A DNA stretch of 64,000 nucleotides from Lodderomyces elongisporus (GCF_030384665.1 NC_083673.1:1559501-1623500), one strand, 5' to 3'; counted from the first letter of the stretch, positions 10,124 through 19,757 are shown. Program-made: numbers and translations. Notes: generated by a model not told the origin, from the letters alone.

Positions 10124-10975
10124 ATGGCAACCTCGCATGTAAGTTTGGAGGCTGAGCTCCAAGCTTTCAATACACAGCAGTACCCTACAGTATATCAAAC
10201 AATACGCAATAATCGAAGTGTGCTATACAAACGTAAGAAGCATTTCTTATCCGATCTTCGATCCTCGATTCAAGTGGTTGAAGTTGTTCTCATCATCATT
10301 ATATACCTACGGGATGTTTCCTTTTTCAAGCTCATTATACGATATGTCGTACATTTAAGCATAAAAGCCATTGATCCACATCACATTATTCAAAATTTTG
10401 GTATGAGTGGGCAGAATGCGCTGCTAAGTGGAGAACACCGACGGTCAATGGTGAAGATCAGTTTGAGAGGTTTACTCTTGGGAAACTTATTTTGTCTTTT
10501 ATCGCATTTGCTCCTTGGTGTAAGGACGCAAAAAGTAGGAGTTTTTGGAGACGAGTACCTGTATGGAGGAATGAATGTTATGTTTATCGGAGAAAAGCTT
10601 CCACTGCTGCGATTTGAAATAGTCGCATTTGATTTGGCTATATTTGCTACGCAATTGATCTTCCACTACCTACTGGGGATAGTTGAGGATCTGGAAGTTT
10701 TAGAAGGAAGAACTGCTTTGGGACAGGAACTTGGAACCCATGAGACAGAGTTGCAAGAAGTTGGAATACAAACAAGAGATTCGAACGAGACGATGGAAAG
10801 TTCTGCAGGAGGAGAGTACGGGGAAAGCAATCGTGTACAAAAGGTATTAACTGGAGAAGATGGATATGATGGCAACGTGCATCTCTTGACTATTGACCTT
10901 ATGGCTGGTATTGAAAAAGTAATGAACTATGAAATAATACTGCGTATTTATAGGCCAGAGGGTAATATAGCGTGA
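10124..10975 (+). CDS. DUF1746 family membrane protein (Dsc4-like candidate)
   Basis: A 283-residue protein. The N-terminal part resembles the fungal DUF1746 domain: a short polar leader, a conserved basic block RSVLYKRKKHFLSDLRSSIQ, then hydrophobic segments at about 50-75, 105-125 and 163-185. The C-terminal third (about 195-283) is acidic and polar. In S. pombe a DUF1746 protein is Dsc4, a subunit of the Golgi Dsc E3 ubiquitin ligase; whether this is the functional equivalent is inference from memory of the family. The gene converges on the SLX5-like gene with only 177 bp between stop codons. Several CTG and CTC codons and lower conservation suggest a fast-evolving gene. Confidence 0.6.
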   Translation: MATSHVSLEAELQAFNTQQYPTVYQTIRNNRSVLYKRKKHFLSDLRSSIQVVEVVLIIIIYLRDVSFFKLIIRYVVHLSIKAIDPHHIIQNFGMSGQNALLSGEHRRSMVKISLRGLLLGNLFCLLSHLLLGVRTQKVGVFGDEYLYGGMNVMFIGEKLPLLRFEIVAFDLAIFATQLIFHYLLGIVEDLEVLEGRTALGQELGTHETELQEVGIQTRDSNETMESSAGGEYGESNRVQKVLTGEDGYDGNVHLLTIDLMAGIEKVMNYEIILRIYRPEGNIA

Positions 10976-11152
10976 AGCTTTAAATAACAAGATGTTTATT
11001 TTAAACTTTTCCATTCCATTATCTGCTCCTTCTTTGTTTTCGTTCCGATTCGCCTTTGTTTTTTTTTTTTTCTTTCTTTTCTTTTCTTTTTTTGCAGTCT
11101 TCTTTCGTTTCTTTCCATAATGTACATATTATTTTGAGTTTGCTCCCAAGAA

Positions 11153-13126
11153 TTAAAAGTATATTTCAGTAAATGCTTTGGCAGTAAACTTTTTACCACA
11201 GTCTGTAGCTGGACATACCCTGGGCTGATACGCATCCGGATTCTTTACGCTTAGTACATTGGTGTTGCCCTTTTTAGCTACCCTTGAAGGCCTGTTTCCG
11301 ATATTCTTCACACATCGTCCACAGAATGTGTGACCACATTTGGCAACAAAAACCCGTTTGCTCAAGTCTATATCCACCTGGGTAAACGGATGCACGCAAA
11401 ACCATGGGGCTTGTGCTTTATACTGCTTCACGTACATTGAAAAATTTTCGTCGTATATAGGGTCGCTTTTGAAATCGTCTGGGGCTCCCTCACCAAGCAC
11501 TATAGCACAAAGCTCACATACAAATGTTTCACTAGGTTTGATGGTGTTGGTGTGTGTACCTTTCAGTTGCTCGTTTTGCACTGCTTCTTGTTTTTCTTTC
11601 AAATATTTTTTATTAAAGTCTGATTCTCTTTGCACTCTTTCATCTAGAATTCGGTTATTATCTTCCTCGATCCTTTGGAAAATACTTTGTTCTGCTTCGC
11701 TCATATCATCTTGTAGTCCAAATCCCATTTCAAACTCTGCATAGCGCCCCAATTCATGTTCAAATCGAGCCAAATGTGGCCATGACGGTGACATAAATTC
11801 TCTATATATCTGCGGGATCCTTCTTCCATTTGCACTTCTCATCATACGATGGCGAGAACGATTACGATCTGAGATATAGTCACCCATAACCATCTCACTA
11901 AATCTTTGTAGGCTTGGTAAATGAAAATGGCGACGCGCATTAGGTTGCGGTTGCGGTTGCAACTGCGGCTGTCCCTGACCTGGTTGTACAATATGCGGGA
12001 CGTAATCAGGATCTGTTAAGGTATGTTGCCTTCGAGAGTGCGAACGTTGTAAATGTCGCCGAGAAAGTGATGACTGTTGTTGTTGTTGTTGTCGTTGCTG
12101 TTGTCGAGATTGCAGCGTTGCCGCTGGTGGCTGTTGGTTTTGGTTTTGGTTTTGGTTTTGGTTTGTCACAAATGGAATAGATAGTCGAGACGTTTCTGGG
12201 TCGGATAGAGTATTCGTAGGCTGGTGAGAATGGCTGTATAGATAATAAGGAGAAGTATTTCTCATTGATCTCGAGTTATTAGCAACACTGACGTGCTGCC
12301 CGTGTTGTCCATGTTGCCTATAAAATGCACCCCATGCCAGGGGGTCCGCTGTCTCATCTGCTTGAAAATGGTATGGTCCAACAGGCGTGTGGATAAAAGA
12401 CTGATTATTTTGGGGATACTCAACTTGTCTAACTTCTGTGATTTGTAGATCGTCGTCCTCATCGTTGTCGTCATTTACTAAGTCAACTACACTCCCATCA
12501 ATGTTGTCGTTGCCATCCTCGTCCTCATCGTTATCATTAATATTGGATTCTCCATCGTTGTTGTCGTCAAAAACTATCTCTCCATTGTCTCCAATATCAT
12601 CGTCAACAAATATCTCTCTATTGGAATTGCTTCTTCTCCTTCTCATTCTCAATCGTCTCCTTCTTTGTAAATGTTCATTGGGTGCAACACTGCCTCGACT
12701 GGAATCTCGTCTATGAGACGGTATACTGTTCACAAATTCTGGGAACGTGTCATTATCTAAAGAAACCAGTGGTATCAGAGTCGATACAGTATTTCTAAAA
12801 GACCTCAGTGTAGTTGGATGTGTTGAGCTGACGGCAACTATTTCAATATCGTCATCGTTCACATCAGTTTCGTTGTCTTCGCCATTTTCGTGTGCGCCGC
12901 CGCCTTCATGGCTCCTTTCTTCCAGGATAAAGTCTTGCAAATTAATCGTTTGTGGGTGTGATAGGCTACTTATACGAGATTGTTGTGGTGAGGTCCCGGT
13001 TGATGATATCTCAATGATTGAGTTGTTTGTTGAATCACCTCTGTGCCTCTTTCTAGGTCGCAAACTCGAAATCGGAGGCGAAGATGGAGACGGGGAGGAA
13101 TGCAGTGGGGTAAGCCTTGTAGACAT
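11153..13126 (-). CDS. SLX5: Slx5-like subunit of a SUMO-targeted ubiquitin ligase
   Basis: A 657-residue nuclear protein. The C-terminus carries a RING-type zinc-binding domain: CELC at 537-540, CGHTFCGRC at 597-605 and CPATDCGKKF near 638, ending three helical turns later at the C-terminus. The insert of about 56 residues between the first and second cysteine pairs is the Slx5 arrangement, not a classical RING. The N-terminal half has several hydrophobic clusters beside acidic runs that look like SUMO-interaction motifs: IIEI (37-40), INLQDF (61-66), IEIVAV (94-99), VVDLV (213-217) and LQITEV (227-232). In yeast Slx5 pairs with the RING protein Slx8 to ubiquitylate sumoylated proteins in DNA repair. 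Middle regions are Gln/Asn-rich, including an NQ run encoded by a TTGGTT hexamer repeat. Assignment to Slx5 rests on the domain layout. Confidence 0.75.
   Translation of the reverse strand: MSTRLTPLHSSPSPSSPPISSLRPRKRHRGDSTNNSIIEISSTGTSPQQSRISSLSHPQTINLQDFILEERSHEGGGAHENGEDNETDVNDDDIEIVAVSSTHPTTLRSFRNTVSTLIPLVSLDNDTFPEFVNSIPSHRRDSSRGSVAPNEHLQRRRRLRMRRRRSNSNREIFVDDDIGDNGEIVFDDNNDGESNINDNDEDEDGNDNIDGSVVDLVNDDNDEDDDLQITEVRQVEYPQNNQSFIHTPVGPYHFQADETADPLAWGAFYRQHGQHGQHVSVANNSRSMRNTSPYYLYSHSHQPTNTLSDPETSRLSIPFVTNQNQNQNQNQQPPAATLQSRQQQRQQQQQQSSLSRRHLQRSHSRRQHTLTDPDYVPHIVQPGQGQPQLQPQPQPNARRHFHLPSLQRFSEMVMGDYISDRNRSRHRMMRSANGRRIPQIYREFMSPSWPHLARFEHELGRYAEFEMGFGLQDDMSEAEQSIFQRIEEDNNRILDERVQRESDFNKKYLKEKQEAVQNEQLKGTHTNTIKPSETFVCELCAIVLGEGAPDDFKSDPIYDENFSMYVKQYKAQAPWFCVHPFTQVDIDLSKRVFVAKCGHTFCGRCVKNIGNRPSRVAKKGNTNVLSVKNPDAYQPRVCPATDCGKKFTAKAFTEIYF
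12134..12165. repeat. Hexanucleotide repeat inside the SLX5-like gene
   Basis: About five TTGGTT units on the plus strand encode alternating Asn-Gln on the minus strand (residues about 321-331). Expansion or contraction by whole units keeps the frame. Confidence 0.9.
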
Positions 13127-13205
13127 TCCGTATATATGCTATACTGTAATATGTGAATGCAAAATAATATAGTAATGAAAGCTTGTGAAAAGTAATCTTT
13201 TCAAA

Positions 13206-13241
13206 GCAAAAAAAGCAAAAAAAGCAAAAAAAGCAAAAAAA
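13206..13241. repeat. Four 9-bp GCAAAAAAA repeats
   Basis: Four direct copies of a 9-bp unit (GC followed by seven A) about 80 bp upstream of the SLX5-like start codon. On the coding strand they form a T-rich tract with evenly spaced GC. Confidence 0.9.
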
Positions 13242-13919
13242 AAAATACAAAAAAAACAAGATGATATAAATTTGTCTAATGTTGGATATAAAAACCGGTT
13301 ATCTTCTTTTGGTATCGATCAGTGGTGCTTCTATCTTCCACTCATTTAATATGTAGTGTATCAATAACAAGTAATAGACAGGTAAGAGCTGAGTATGTCA
13401 ATAATGACAAGTGGATTGATTTCTATATCTCTTCTATACCCACGTCTGTGCTGCTCTCGCACTGCTTAAGATAGATATGTATGTTTTGATAAACAGAAAA
13501 ACCCTAAACAAGCTTTGCTTACAAAATGTTGCGATAATCGTATTATGTAAGATAAAGTATTGTGTGTTACATAATCATTATGTAATGCACAAAGAGATCA
13601 AATATGTAGACTTTTCCAGCCATATTAAACTTACACTAGCCTCTAAGTCTTTTTGCCACCAAATAAATGTTTTGTTTCAACCAAAAAAAAAAAAAGGTTA
13701 TGATTAGGAAAAAAATGTACATTGTATGGTTCCTTTGATTTAGATCAAGCACATACACAGAGTTGACTAATGAAGAAGGCATTTTGAAGTTTGTGGCAAG
13801 GAAACTGTACATTGTTGCTTTCGATGAAAAACAAAAAAACACAAAAAATAAAACCATTAAAAAAAAAAGTAAAAAAGAAAAGTGCAGAGATCACGTGCGC
13901 AAAAATATTCTGCAAAAAC

Positions 13920-14210
13920 TATCTCTTGACCAACCTAAGAATCTTGCTCTTGAATAACTTGGATGATGGTCCATTTAACAAACGATTTCCGCAAACACCT
14001 AGACATGCCAACTTTATCAGCCCTATTTTAGGAAGCTGGCAGTGTTTTGGGTCGCTGATAAGAAGAATATAAAAATTGCTGTCACTCCTATTGTTCCAAT
14101 TGATTATCAAAAAACGTGGAAGACAATAAGTCGGCAAGTAATCCTGCATTGACAAAGTTTGGATGGAAAAAGTGAAGTCCAAGGAAAGATCAAAGTGAAG
14201 GTTAAATGAT
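13920..14210 (+). pseudogene. Possible decayed coding fragment, function unknown
   Basis: Between about 13930 and 14070 one plus-strand frame reads a balanced, non-repetitive peptide (containing FPQTPRHANFISPILGSWQ). It stops, but a second frame directly continues from about 14040 to 14155 with VADKKNIKIAVTPIVPIDY, and a third frame continues to about 14205. The composition is unlike the simple-sequence noise around it. This is what a gene relic with two frameshifts would look like, but I recognise no family, and chance open reading is possible. Confidence 0.2.
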
Positions 14211-15422
14211 ATGGAAATAAAATAGAAACGTGTCTGAATTGTTTTGTCACGTGCTATATGGCATGCAGTGGATTATCTGATGTGTTTGACATGAGATTTT
14301 TGAGCCCGAAATAAGGTCAAACGTTTATTCATTTACAATTTTCTCGGACATGTATTGCAGTAGAAGAAAATTGCCACACCTGGCTTGAATAAAATGTATT
14401 CTTCAATTCTATGGAGAATTAAACATGGTAACAATACTATTAGCCATGAAGATATCAATAACGGTATAAAAACTGAAGCTTCCAAAAGTTTCAAACCAGA
14501 ACACGGGAAGAAAAACAAAAACAACAACAACAACAATAAAAAAAAAGAATGGAAAAAAAGATCGGAGTTTCTCTCTGATGGTTATAATTAATCCTACAGT
14601 TCGAAATAGCAGTTGAAGGTACACTTTTGGTCACTACGATAGAGAAAAGGAAGAAAAAAAAAATCGTGAAAAAGGATTATTTCACCGAAGTGGAGGTGTT
14701 TAAAAAGTGTCTTATACCGGCTGGTTTTTTTTTTTTAATTCTATCATCTTTTCAAATACAAGCCGTTACCCCTTTCAAAATTATAACCTAAAATTAATAA
14801 ATAAACAAATAAAAAGGAAACACACCCACAAACACATGCATACATCAGAAATTAGGTATTTCGGAGTAAATACTATCTGCAAATTGTAATTTGCTATCTA
14901 TCTATCAATCAATCGATCTATACAGAGCTGGTTGGTGCTTGTGGGGGTGATAAGGTTTGGGTTAGAAAAAAGCCTTGAGGTTTGAGTTTAGAGGTTTTTG
15001 AGGTGATTGATTGCAGGAGAATTTTCAAGAAATTGTCAGTTGCGGGAGATTGCTCGTGCATTTATAGATCGGAGAATTTGGTTGGGGTAAGTTATTGAGG
15101 AATCGGTTCAATGGGGGAATAGTTGATTATGAATATTGGGTTTGGGGATGTCGATTGGGGGGGGCAAACAGTTGGGTATAGTCGATTGGGGTAACAATTT
15201 GAGGGGTAGCGTTCTGGGAAAGTGAGGAAGTGAGAAAAAGAGGGGGGTGGAGAAAAAGAGAGAATTAGTGGCTGATTCTATTGTTTTATTTGACAAGTTT
15301 ATTTTTTTTTTTTTTTTATTTTTTATATTTTATTTTTTGCTCTTTCTTGTTAAAATCTCCACCCTTCTCCTCCTCCTTCCTCCTCCCCCCACAAAAAAGA
15401 ATATCTCTAAAATATCTTTATT

Positions 15423-15436
15423 TGCGATTATACCCG
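15423..15436 (+). promoter_or_regulatory. Promoter block shared by the two BVMO genes, copy 1
   Basis: TGCGATTATACCCG lies 322 bp upstream of the first BVMO start. It matches TGCGATTAAATCCG at 19638-19651 upstream of the second BVMO at 12 of 14 positions. In both promoters a second shared string, TGAGGTACA, follows about 20-45 bp downstream (about 15480 and 19679). Spaced CG-containing half sites suggest a zinc-cluster factor; that is inference. Confidence 0.45.
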
Positions 15437-15577
15437 GTATTTCATAACCGGCATTCCATATATGGGCTTGTGGAGAATTGAGGTACACTAATTTTTTTCT
15501 TAATTATAATTCTATATCATCAAACTTAAATGTTAAAGTGAAGTAATGTCAACAAATGGGGGGGTTCATGGTGTGAA

Positions 15578-15585
15578 TATATAAA
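15578..15585 (+). promoter_or_regulatory. Candidate TATA box of BVMO gene 1
   Basis: TATATAAA lies 173 bp upstream of the ATG at 15758, a good match and a normal distance for yeast. Confidence 0.5.
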
Positions 15586-15757
15586 CGCCAACATTCTCCC
15601 TTCAATCAACCATTTATTTCTAGCAAATTATGAAATTGCTATCAAAGACATTATTGCTTCTTAACCAACTCATCTGATTATTTACTTGCGTACTCTATCA
15701 AGATAAATTGACTATTTAATATACTTACTTGCTGCTACCAAATTACACATCTTAAAT

Positions 15758-17410
15758 ATGTCAACAATCACTTTAACAAAAGAATCTCATAAGAATCCCT
15801 CGAAATTCAGAATTAGCTACCAGGAATCTAAAGGTATCTTAGGCGAAGAGGAAACGTCAAGGCATAACATCAATGAACAATTGCCAACTCTTTATTCATC
15901 TTCCAAAGTTGCCATTATAGGTGCTGGTTTTGGTGGTATTGGTGCTGCAATCAAGACTCAAAAGGATTTAAAAGAGTCTGATTATGTGATTTTTGAGAGA
16001 CACGACAACTTTGGTGGTACTTGGTACGCCAACACCTACCCCGGCTGTGCTTCCGACATTCCGGCTCTTTGGTACTCATACTCGTTTGCGTTGACCACAA
16101 ACTGGAGCAGAGTTCAGCCACCGCAGTACGAGATGGAGGAATATATGTTGAGAATTGTTGACCAATTCAAATTGAGAGAAAAGGCAAAGTTTCAAATATA
16201 TATCGACAAGTGCGTCTTTGACGAAGATTCTGGCTTGTGGACTTTGTATGCACACAATGTCAAGACTGGGCAAAAGTTGGAGCATAAAGCCAAGGTTCTT
16301 GTTGGATGTACCGGCGAGTTGGTTTATCCTAACCAATTGAATTCCAAAGGGTTGGAAAATTTCAAGGGAGTCTATATGCATTCGGCTCTCTGGGACCATT
16401 CGGTTGATTTCAGAGGCAAGAAAGTTGTTGTAGTTGGTAATGGTTGTTCTGCAAACCAAGTTGTTCCACCATTGTTGAATGATCCACAGTATAATGTTGG
16501 TTCCATTGTGCAAATTGCAAGATCAAAACATTATATCATGCCGCCAATCCCAAAAGTCTTGTTTTGGCTTTATGGTTTATTGTGTTCCAACTACTACGGT
16601 TTGCTTTTTGTTCGTTATTTTGCCATTTTCTTTGGCGAGATGAAGTTCCCATTGTTTAAGGGAGATGGGTTCGTCTCTAGGTTTCTCCGTCGTTCCAACA
16701 CAGCAGCTTCAATTAATTATGTAAAGAGTAATGTCCCCAAAGAAATTCAGGACAAACTTATTCCGGACTACAAGATTGGATGCAAGAGATTGATTTTGGA
16801 TTACAAGTATGTCCCGAGCTTGAATGATCCAAGAGTTGAAGTTACAAATGAAGGTATCAAGGAAGTAGTTGAAAATGGAGTTGTTCTTACTGATGGAAGG
16901 TTTGTTCCTGCTGACATTATTGTTGCTTGTACTGGGTACAAGGTGTCCAAGTCTTTTACATTACCAGTTTTCACCAAGAGCGGAGAGTCGTTGGCCAATG
17001 TATGGAAAGATGGAGTCAGTGCGTACCGTACCTTGTTGGTTAAAAAGATTCCAAATTTCTTCATTATTGGTGGTCCAAACTGCATTACTGGTCATTCATC
17101 TGTGGTTATGGCTATTGAAAATGGTATTGACTATTATTTAAAGGTTGCCAAACCGGTGCTTCAAGGTAAGAAAAAGTCGGTTGTTGTTAAACCTGAGGCA
17201 TATGATAATTGGTTCACCACCATACAAAAAGAGATAAAAAAGAGTGTATTTGGTACAGCTTTCGGTGGTTGTGTTTCTTGGTATTCAAATGGTGCAGTGA
17301 ACAGTACATCATACCCTTGGAGTCAGGTTTGGTACTGGTACGCTACTCATTTCCCCAACTACAAAGATTTGGTTTATGAGCCAGTTGAGGAAACCAAAAA
17401 GATGATTTAA
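15758..17410 (+). CDS. Flavin-dependent Baeyer-Villiger monooxygenase, copy 1
   Basis: A 550-residue flavoprotein monooxygenase. It has the FAD-binding Rossmann motif GAGFGG at 55-60. The FGGTWYANTYPGCASD block (85-100) is typical of Baeyer-Villiger enzymes. The full BVMO fingerprint FxGxxxHxxxW(P/D) is at 202-213 (FKGVYMHSALWD), and a second nucleotide-binding motif GNGCSA for NADPH is at 227-232. These enzymes insert oxygen next to a ketone carbonyl to give an ester or lactone, using NADPH and O2. The substrate cannot be read from the sequence. No signal peptide is seen; a hydrophobic stretch at about 270-295 (LFWLYGLLCSNYYGLLFVRYF) may touch a membrane. A paralogue lies 2.6 kb downstream on the same strand, with a nearly identical central tract and shared promoter motifs, so this is a recent tandem duplication. 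Confidence 0.92.
   Translation: MSTITLTKESHKNPSKFRISYQESKGILGEEETSRHNINEQLPTLYSSSKVAIIGAGFGGIGAAIKTQKDLKESDYVIFERHDNFGGTWYANTYPGCASDIPALWYSYSFALTTNWSRVQPPQYEMEEYMLRIVDQFKLREKAKFQIYIDKCVFDEDSGLWTLYAHNVKTGQKLEHKAKVLVGCTGELVYPNQLNSKGLENFKGVYMHSALWDHSVDFRGKKVVVVGNGCSANQVVPPLLNDPQYNVGSIVQIARSKHYIMPPIPKVLFWLYGLLCSNYYGLLFVRYFAIFFGEMKFPLFKGDGFVSRFLRRSNTAASINYVKSNVPKEIQDKLIPDYKIGCKRLILDYKYVPSLNDPRVEVTNEGIKEVVENGVVLTDGRFVPADIIVACTGYKVSKSFTLPVFTKSGESLANVWKDGVSAYRTLLVKKIPNFFIIGGPNCITGHSSVVMAIENGIDYYLKVAKPVLQGKKKSVVVKPEAYDNWFTTIQKEIKKSVFGTAFGGCVSWYSNGAVNSTSYPWSQVWYWYATHFPNYKDLVYEPVEETKKMI
15896..16299 (+). repeat. Near-identical 404-bp tract shared with BVMO copy 2
   Basis: Compared by eye with 20154-20557, this tract differs at only five positions, all silent third-position changes. 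The coding sequence on both sides differs much more. It covers the FAD-binding motif and the GGTWY block. This pattern fits recent gene conversion or strong constraint; the silent identity favours conversion. Confidence 0.85.
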
Positions 17411-17480
17411 GGTATTGGTAAGCTGCTGGTCGATTACTTGTGTACAAAGCAAGTAGCACGTGTTTCAATCTAGTTGATTT

Positions 17481-17535
17481 GCTTGTTTGCTTGTTTGTTT
17501 GTTTGTTTGTTTGTTTGCTTGCTTGTTTGCTTGTT
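17481..17535. repeat. TTTG/CTTG tetranucleotide repeat
   Basis: About 13 units of GTTT/GCTT some 70 bp past the first BVMO stop codon, so probably in the 3' untranslated region. Confidence 0.9.
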
Positions 17536-17703
17536 CTTTTTGTTATTTATTTATTTATAGTGCTGGTGAATATGTGGTTATGGTTTCAATGTTATATTTT
17601 TGTGTTCCACTTGAAACACTTGTAATTTGTAGTTCTCTTTGGTATGTTTTTTCATCAACCTTTTTAGAAATGGAGTAGAGAGAAGGGGAAACAATTATTT
17701 ACT

Positions 17704-17732
17704 ATATATATATATACATATATATATATATA
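17704..17732. repeat. (TA)n microsatellite
   Basis: About 14 TA units with one CA interruption, in the likely terminator region of the first BVMO. Confidence 0.9.
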
Positions 17733-18838
17733 ATAGATGTCGTGAACTATTGATAATCAAGATATAGTTTCAAGTCACGTGGCTGTAACACGCGTGTTTA
17801 AAGCGCACTTTGCCATGCCCATACTTTGTACAAGTATGTAAACCAGTCAAAGTGGAGAAATATTGGGGGGGGGGGGAAAGCAAAATCCTTATTATATGAG
17901 CTATAGTTAATAAATTCTTTGTGTTACTTGATTAGTGACCTACCATGTGGCCTATACAATTTGAATCCATTTACTAGTTATTGACTAGTAAACTTCTCAT
18001 ATCTCAACATGACCAACTGTGTAAAAGGTGTGAAAATATATGTATTGAGTATTTACCCATAATTGATGGGAGACAAAGGCGTGTGTGTGTGTAAGAGAGA
18101 GGGAATGAGCGAGAGAAACAGTTGGATTACGTAATTTATTTTTACTAGGCTCAATTTGTACCACAAGTTTTATTTTCCACCGCGATTTTTGATAAATATG
18201 GAATAAGTCAGGTATAGTTTTGTTCTCATCTATTTTTTTTTTTTAATTGCTCTGTTTCCTTCTTCCTTTCCTGTTTGTTCGGGAAGCAAAAAAAACGCAA
18301 AAGTTGCATTTGATACAGTGGTTCTTTCAAACAGAATCTGATGACATGTAATCCTCAGATTAGGGTGTAGAGGTATCCAATAATACATTTGTATAGGTTT
18401 TGCAACCTGTGTGTGTTTATGCTTTTCCTTATTTTTGGCCTCTTTGTTTTTTTTTTTTGCGAGAACAAGTTTGGTTTTAAAATATGCAAAAATTACACGT
18501 AAAAATATAAAGGGTATCCAAGATGAATTGAAAGTTCAATCTTAATTTTTGGATGCATACTTTACATGAAAATGCATGCCAGTATTTGTACATATATATA
18601 TGCACACATAGATGTGGAAGAATAGATAGGTACAATCAAACTGCTTCTTTCACTGTGTCCATTAAGTGCGATTAATTATAGAGTATACAGAAATATATAT
18701 ATATCTATATGTAACTTGTCTATACCATGTGATATGCACGTGATAATAAAATAACACATCTTCTGAAGGGAACACAAAAAAGAAATACCCTTCCCCCCGC
18801 CCCAATATTATCCATGTATTTCTCAAACTGTTAAAAAG

Positions 18839-18987
18839 TTTATCCGCAACCTACAAAGTTTCAGAAAAAGTTTTCCCTACAGAGTAAATGTTGAAAGTTA
18901 AAAAATGCGGATAAATTTTAGAACAGAAATTTCCTCATTGGGATAGTTAGCATTTTACAACAGTGTTTGCAATTTATCCGTTGCGGA
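18839..18987. promoter_or_regulatory. Cluster of TTTATCCGCA motifs upstream of BVMO copy 2
   Basis: TTTATCCGCA occurs at 18839-18848, its exact reverse complement TGCGGATAAA at 18906-18915, and TTTATCCG directly followed by TTGCGGA at 18973-18987. Three occurrences of an 8-10 bp CG-containing motif in 150 bp of AT-rich DNA are unlikely by chance. It lies about 1.0-1.2 kb upstream of the second BVMO. A zinc-cluster or GATA-type binding site is possible but inferred. Confidence 0.4.
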
Positions 18988-19030
18988 ATCAAAGGGAATC
19001 CCAATATGGCAGATTGAAAAAATTAAAAAA

Positions 19031-19089
19031 GAGAGAGAGAGAGAGACAGAGAGAGAGATACACACATACAAACAAACAAACAAACAAAC
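19031..19089. repeat. (GA)n and (CAAA)n microsatellites
   Basis: GA units at 19031-19058 are followed by a short CA stretch and by CAAA units to 19089, in the spacer between the BVMO genes. Confidence 0.9.
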
Positions 19090-19283
19090 GCCTACAAATC
19101 CACGTTACTCCAAAAGGGGAATATCCGTGAATTTTTTTTATCTACAAATCGAGATAATGAATTCTGTCTTTTTTTTTAAACGCTCAGGCCCAGTCTTCTT
19201 TTCGATGCAATTTCAAAGATGCAAAAAAGAAACAAAAAGAATATGTAGAAAAGAGAAAAGAAGGAAGAATGGAAAAAGGGAAT

Positions 19284-19325
19284 TGGAAAATGGAAAATGG
19301 GAAATGGAAAATGGAAAATGGGAAA
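19284..19325. repeat. Two perfect 21-bp direct repeats built of 7-bp subunits
   Basis: Positions 19284-19304 and 19305-19325 are identical 21-mers, each made of three GGAAAAT-like 7-bp units (the third is GGGAAAT). They lie about 700 bp upstream of the second BVMO. Confidence 0.9.
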
Positions 19326-19637
19326 TAACAATTTTGGACGACAACTGAGCAGGCTAAAAATTGTCATTCATTTGCAGCTCAATCCAGTAACCAAACAATT
19401 TCCATATATACTTCTGTTACCATATGTGCGGAGTTTTGAGAAAAAAAAAGAAAGAAAGGAATTGAATGTAGTAGTTCAATACTACAAGGTTTATGAACAT
19501 GATATGATTTGTACATAATGGTTGAATACACGTTCATTCAATTTACTTTTTGTTTCCACTTTTAATTTTAATTTTTTTTAATATTTTTTTTCCCTCTCTT
19601 TTCCACTCAACTATAGAACCCCGCATATTGCTTTATC

Positions 19638-19651
19638 TGCGATTAAATCCG
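19638..19651 (+). promoter_or_regulatory. Promoter block shared by the two BVMO genes, copy 2
   Basis: TGCGATTAAATCCG lies 365 bp upstream of the second BVMO start and matches the block at 15423-15436 at 12 of 14 positions. TGAGGTACA follows near 19679, as it does in the first promoter. The shared order and spacing suggest a conserved regulatory module. Confidence 0.45.
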
Positions 19652-19757
19652 AAATTGTCCATTCGGTCTCTGTAAGAATGAGGTACAAAATTATCAAAAC
19701 ATTTTATGGAAAAAGTCATTATATTTCACATCTGTCAAAATAAAGTATTCAGCAGTG

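Larger units (their letters stand above)
13127..15757. other. 2.6-kb gene-poor region between the SLX5-like gene and the first BVMO
   Basis: Two divergent promoters lie at its ends. The middle has only short open frames. One stretch, about 13920-14210, has weak coding character split over frames and is listed separately. From about 14930 to 15250 the plus strand is strongly G-rich and A-rich with almost no C, and around 15300-15400 it becomes T/C-rich. A CTTTATTTGCGATTA block near 15420 is shared with the second BVMO promoter. Confidence 0.6.

Noticed and set aside
13725..13760. TTTAGATCAAGCACATA, reminiscent of the U2 snRNA 5' region
   Set aside because: The branch-recognition GTAGTA and the conserved 5' end of U2 are missing; the match is short and likely chance.
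13127..15757. Gap considered as a centromere or origin
   Set aside because: No long inverted repeat is seen by eye, and point origins cannot be called from sequence in this clade.
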